This document shows positions 5,780 through 7,002 of a stretch of DNA of 7,002 bases, in pieces (the stretch's first letter is position 1; every line of letters begins with the position of its first letter). Source of the DNA: Verrucomicrobiota bacterium (GTDB taxonomy: Bacteria > Verrucomicrobiota > Verrucomicrobiia > Chthoniobacterales > UBA10450); contig QHOD01000095.1 of NCBI GenBank assembly GCA_003218615.1, positions 1 to 7,002 of the forward strand, in the 5' to 3' direction. The position numbers and the translations under genes are program-made. The notes under the pieces are model-generated. The model had not been told where the DNA came from and did not search any database. It was given only the letters and a program-made list of their open reading frames with translations.

Positions 5780-6943
5780 TTACTTGTGATTTGGCAGAGC
5801 AGGATGCCTCCGTTTTTTACGGGCGGCCAGATACGTTCGGCGTGCATCCTTCAACGAAACGCCATCGATGAAAAATACGGTCGCCGCACGGCCAATCGCA
5901 TATGTTCCCGATCCTGCAACCAGCCCGCAGACGACGTTTCCCCAGCCGGGAAAGAATTTCAGGACGGCACGGGTGCCTTCGCGCAGAAGCATCGCTGCGC
6001 CGACATTCGCACCAAGCGCGCCGAGGAATTCGGTCGCGGCGCGCAAGCTTCGCTCCCGCCCACTAACATACATGATGCCGGAAATCATCATGATTTGGAG
6101 ACTGGTCAGAATCGGCAGATCGGCGAGCGGGATTGGTTGTGCGCCAATCGCTGCGCAGATCGCGGTCGTGGATTTTACCAGAAGCTGCGCGACTTCGTGC
6201 TGGGCTTGGCGATTTTGCGATATCCTGATCATTTCCATGCGCGCCTCATTCGGCAACTCGCGCGCCAGAATCGACATGAGCCGTTGGGCTTCCGGATCGG
6301 GCAGCTGAAGTGCGTGATCGCCGTCCGACGGAGCCAATTTTAAAACCTCCAAAATAGATTCGCGTCCCGCGAGATTCGATCGCAGCGCCGACCGCAGCCG
6401 AAGCGCGGTCCGATCGATCTGATCACGCTGAATTGCCTCTCCCGGCGGCGGAATGATTAGGCCAATGATTCTTGAATTCGCTTCTGCGATTTCATTCTGC
6501 GTCACGTACCCGGTCAAATCGTCGAAATCGCTCTTCCCGGCCGGATCTGCGGTTTGGCCGTTGTCGAGAAAAAAGATAATATCTGCAGGCTGACGTTTGA
6601 TTTCATCCCGGATCTGGACGGCAGCCGAATCATCAGCAGCGCGTGCATCGAGGATGGAAACTTTTCCTCGATCCGGGAAGGTGACATCGAACCAGCGGCA
6701 AAGACGCGCGGGAATGTGGTGCGTTTGACCAAAGTCAGGCTGACCGAAGAGTGCGCCGACAATTTCTATCGCAGCTGTTCTACCTGAGCCAGTAAAAAGA
6801 AAACGCGGCGTGCGCTGTTGCAGAAATAATTGCTTGAGCGGCGTAAGCTCCCGAAGAACTGCTTTTCGGATTCTCGAAGGCAACTTGCCGGCCAAATATT
6901 CAAGCCGTTCGACAATTTGAAGGAGCGATGGCGGATTCACCAA
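5780..6943 (-). CDS. DUF697 membrane protein with degenerate GTPase domain
   Basis: This 387-residue protein resembles the GTPase-plus-DUF697 family (relatives of YcjF and of Era-like membrane GTPases). Residues about 45-190 follow the order of a small GTPase, but the nucleotide motifs are eroded. The P-loop position reads FTGSGRTAA (50-58), with no Lys and a shortened loop. The G3 position reads LDARA (98-102) instead of DxxG. The G4 NKxD is missing, with IIPPPGE at 163-169. Residues about 252-360 are the DUF697 part: STTAICAAIGAQPIPLADLP (258-277), then hydrophobic segments near 278-294, 303-320 and 333-350. It is therefore probably an inner-membrane protein that binds nucleotide weakly or not at all. 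The start is TTG 6943, with GTG 6940 as an equal alternative; an in-frame TGA lies five codons upstream and no Shine-Dalgarno is seen. The rsmA fusion gene follows on the same strand after 153 bp. Its cellular role is unknown. Confidence 0.75.
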   Translation of the reverse strand: MVNPPSLLQIVERLEYLAGKLPSRIRKAVLRELTPLKQLFLQQRTPRFLFTGSGRTAAIEIVGALFGQPDFGQTHHIPARLCRWFDVTFPDRGKVSILDARAADDSAAVQIRDEIKRQPADIIFFLDNGQTADPAGKSDFDDLTGYVTQNEIAEANSRIIGLIIPPPGEAIQRDQIDRTALRLRSALRSNLAGRESILEVLKLAPSDGDHALQLPDPEAQRLMSILARELPNEARMEMIRISQNRQAQHEVAQLLVKSTTAICAAIGAQPIPLADLPILTSLQIMMISGIMYVSGRERSLRAATEFLGALGANVGAAMLLREGTRAVLKFFPGWGNVVCGLVAGSGTYAIGRAATVFFIDGVSLKDARRTYLAARKKRRHPALPNHK

Positions 6944-7002
6944 TATTGCAGTTTTTCAGGCTTGGGATTTCTCAGTATGCGACACTTTGTCGGCGGAAAA
7001 TA

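Noticed and set aside
5786..6343. 185-codon plus-strand frame opposite the DUF697 gene
   Set aside because: It has a composition typical of an antisense shadow and no domain; the minus-strand DUF697 segment is convincing.

Overview
The window holds seven protein genes and almost no spare DNA, and the genes look chromosomal. GC content is medium-high by eye. None of the seven starts has a Shine-Dalgarno motif at normal spacing. This, together with a tiny AP2-domain protein and a secreted PRC-barrel protein ending in a Y-Y-G-type segment, suggests a soil-type member of the Verrucomicrobiota. That assignment is inference from gene style; there is no rRNA or other marker to prove it. No CRISPR array, tRNA, rRNA, insertion sequence or phage gene was seen.

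Layout. (1) 1-675, minus: the N-terminal part of a lysophospholipid acyltransferase of the Aas/PlsC type, running off the left edge. (2) 726-1985, plus: a Spinster-like MFS transporter, divergent from the acyltransferase with a 50-bp gap. (3) 2013-2048: a symmetrical hairpin terminator between convergent genes. (4) 2091-3026, minus: an exported PRC-barrel protein with a long Ser-Pro hexapeptide-repeat tail. (5) 3164-3997, plus: an exported L,D-transpeptidase-like (YkuD) protein whose leader overlaps a palindromic repeat. (6) 4039-4278, plus: a 79-residue AP2-domain protein whose stop overlaps the end of the next gene. (7) 4271-5626, minus: RsmA/KsgA 16S rRNA dimethyltransferase fused to a complete Nudix hydrolase domain. 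(8) 5627-5779: an intergenic region with four DnaA-box-like 9-mers and two palindromes. (9) 5780-6943, minus: a DUF697 membrane protein with a GTPase-like N-terminal half that has lost its key motifs.

How the genes may work together: the acyltransferase and the MFS transporter may form a lysophospholipid import and re-acylation pair, recalling E. coli LplT-Aas. The PRC-barrel protein and the L,D-transpeptidase-like protein are both envelope proteins, transcribed divergently from a shared 137-bp region. The points that most deserve follow-up are the RsmA-Nudix fusion and the DnaA-box cluster just upstream of it.
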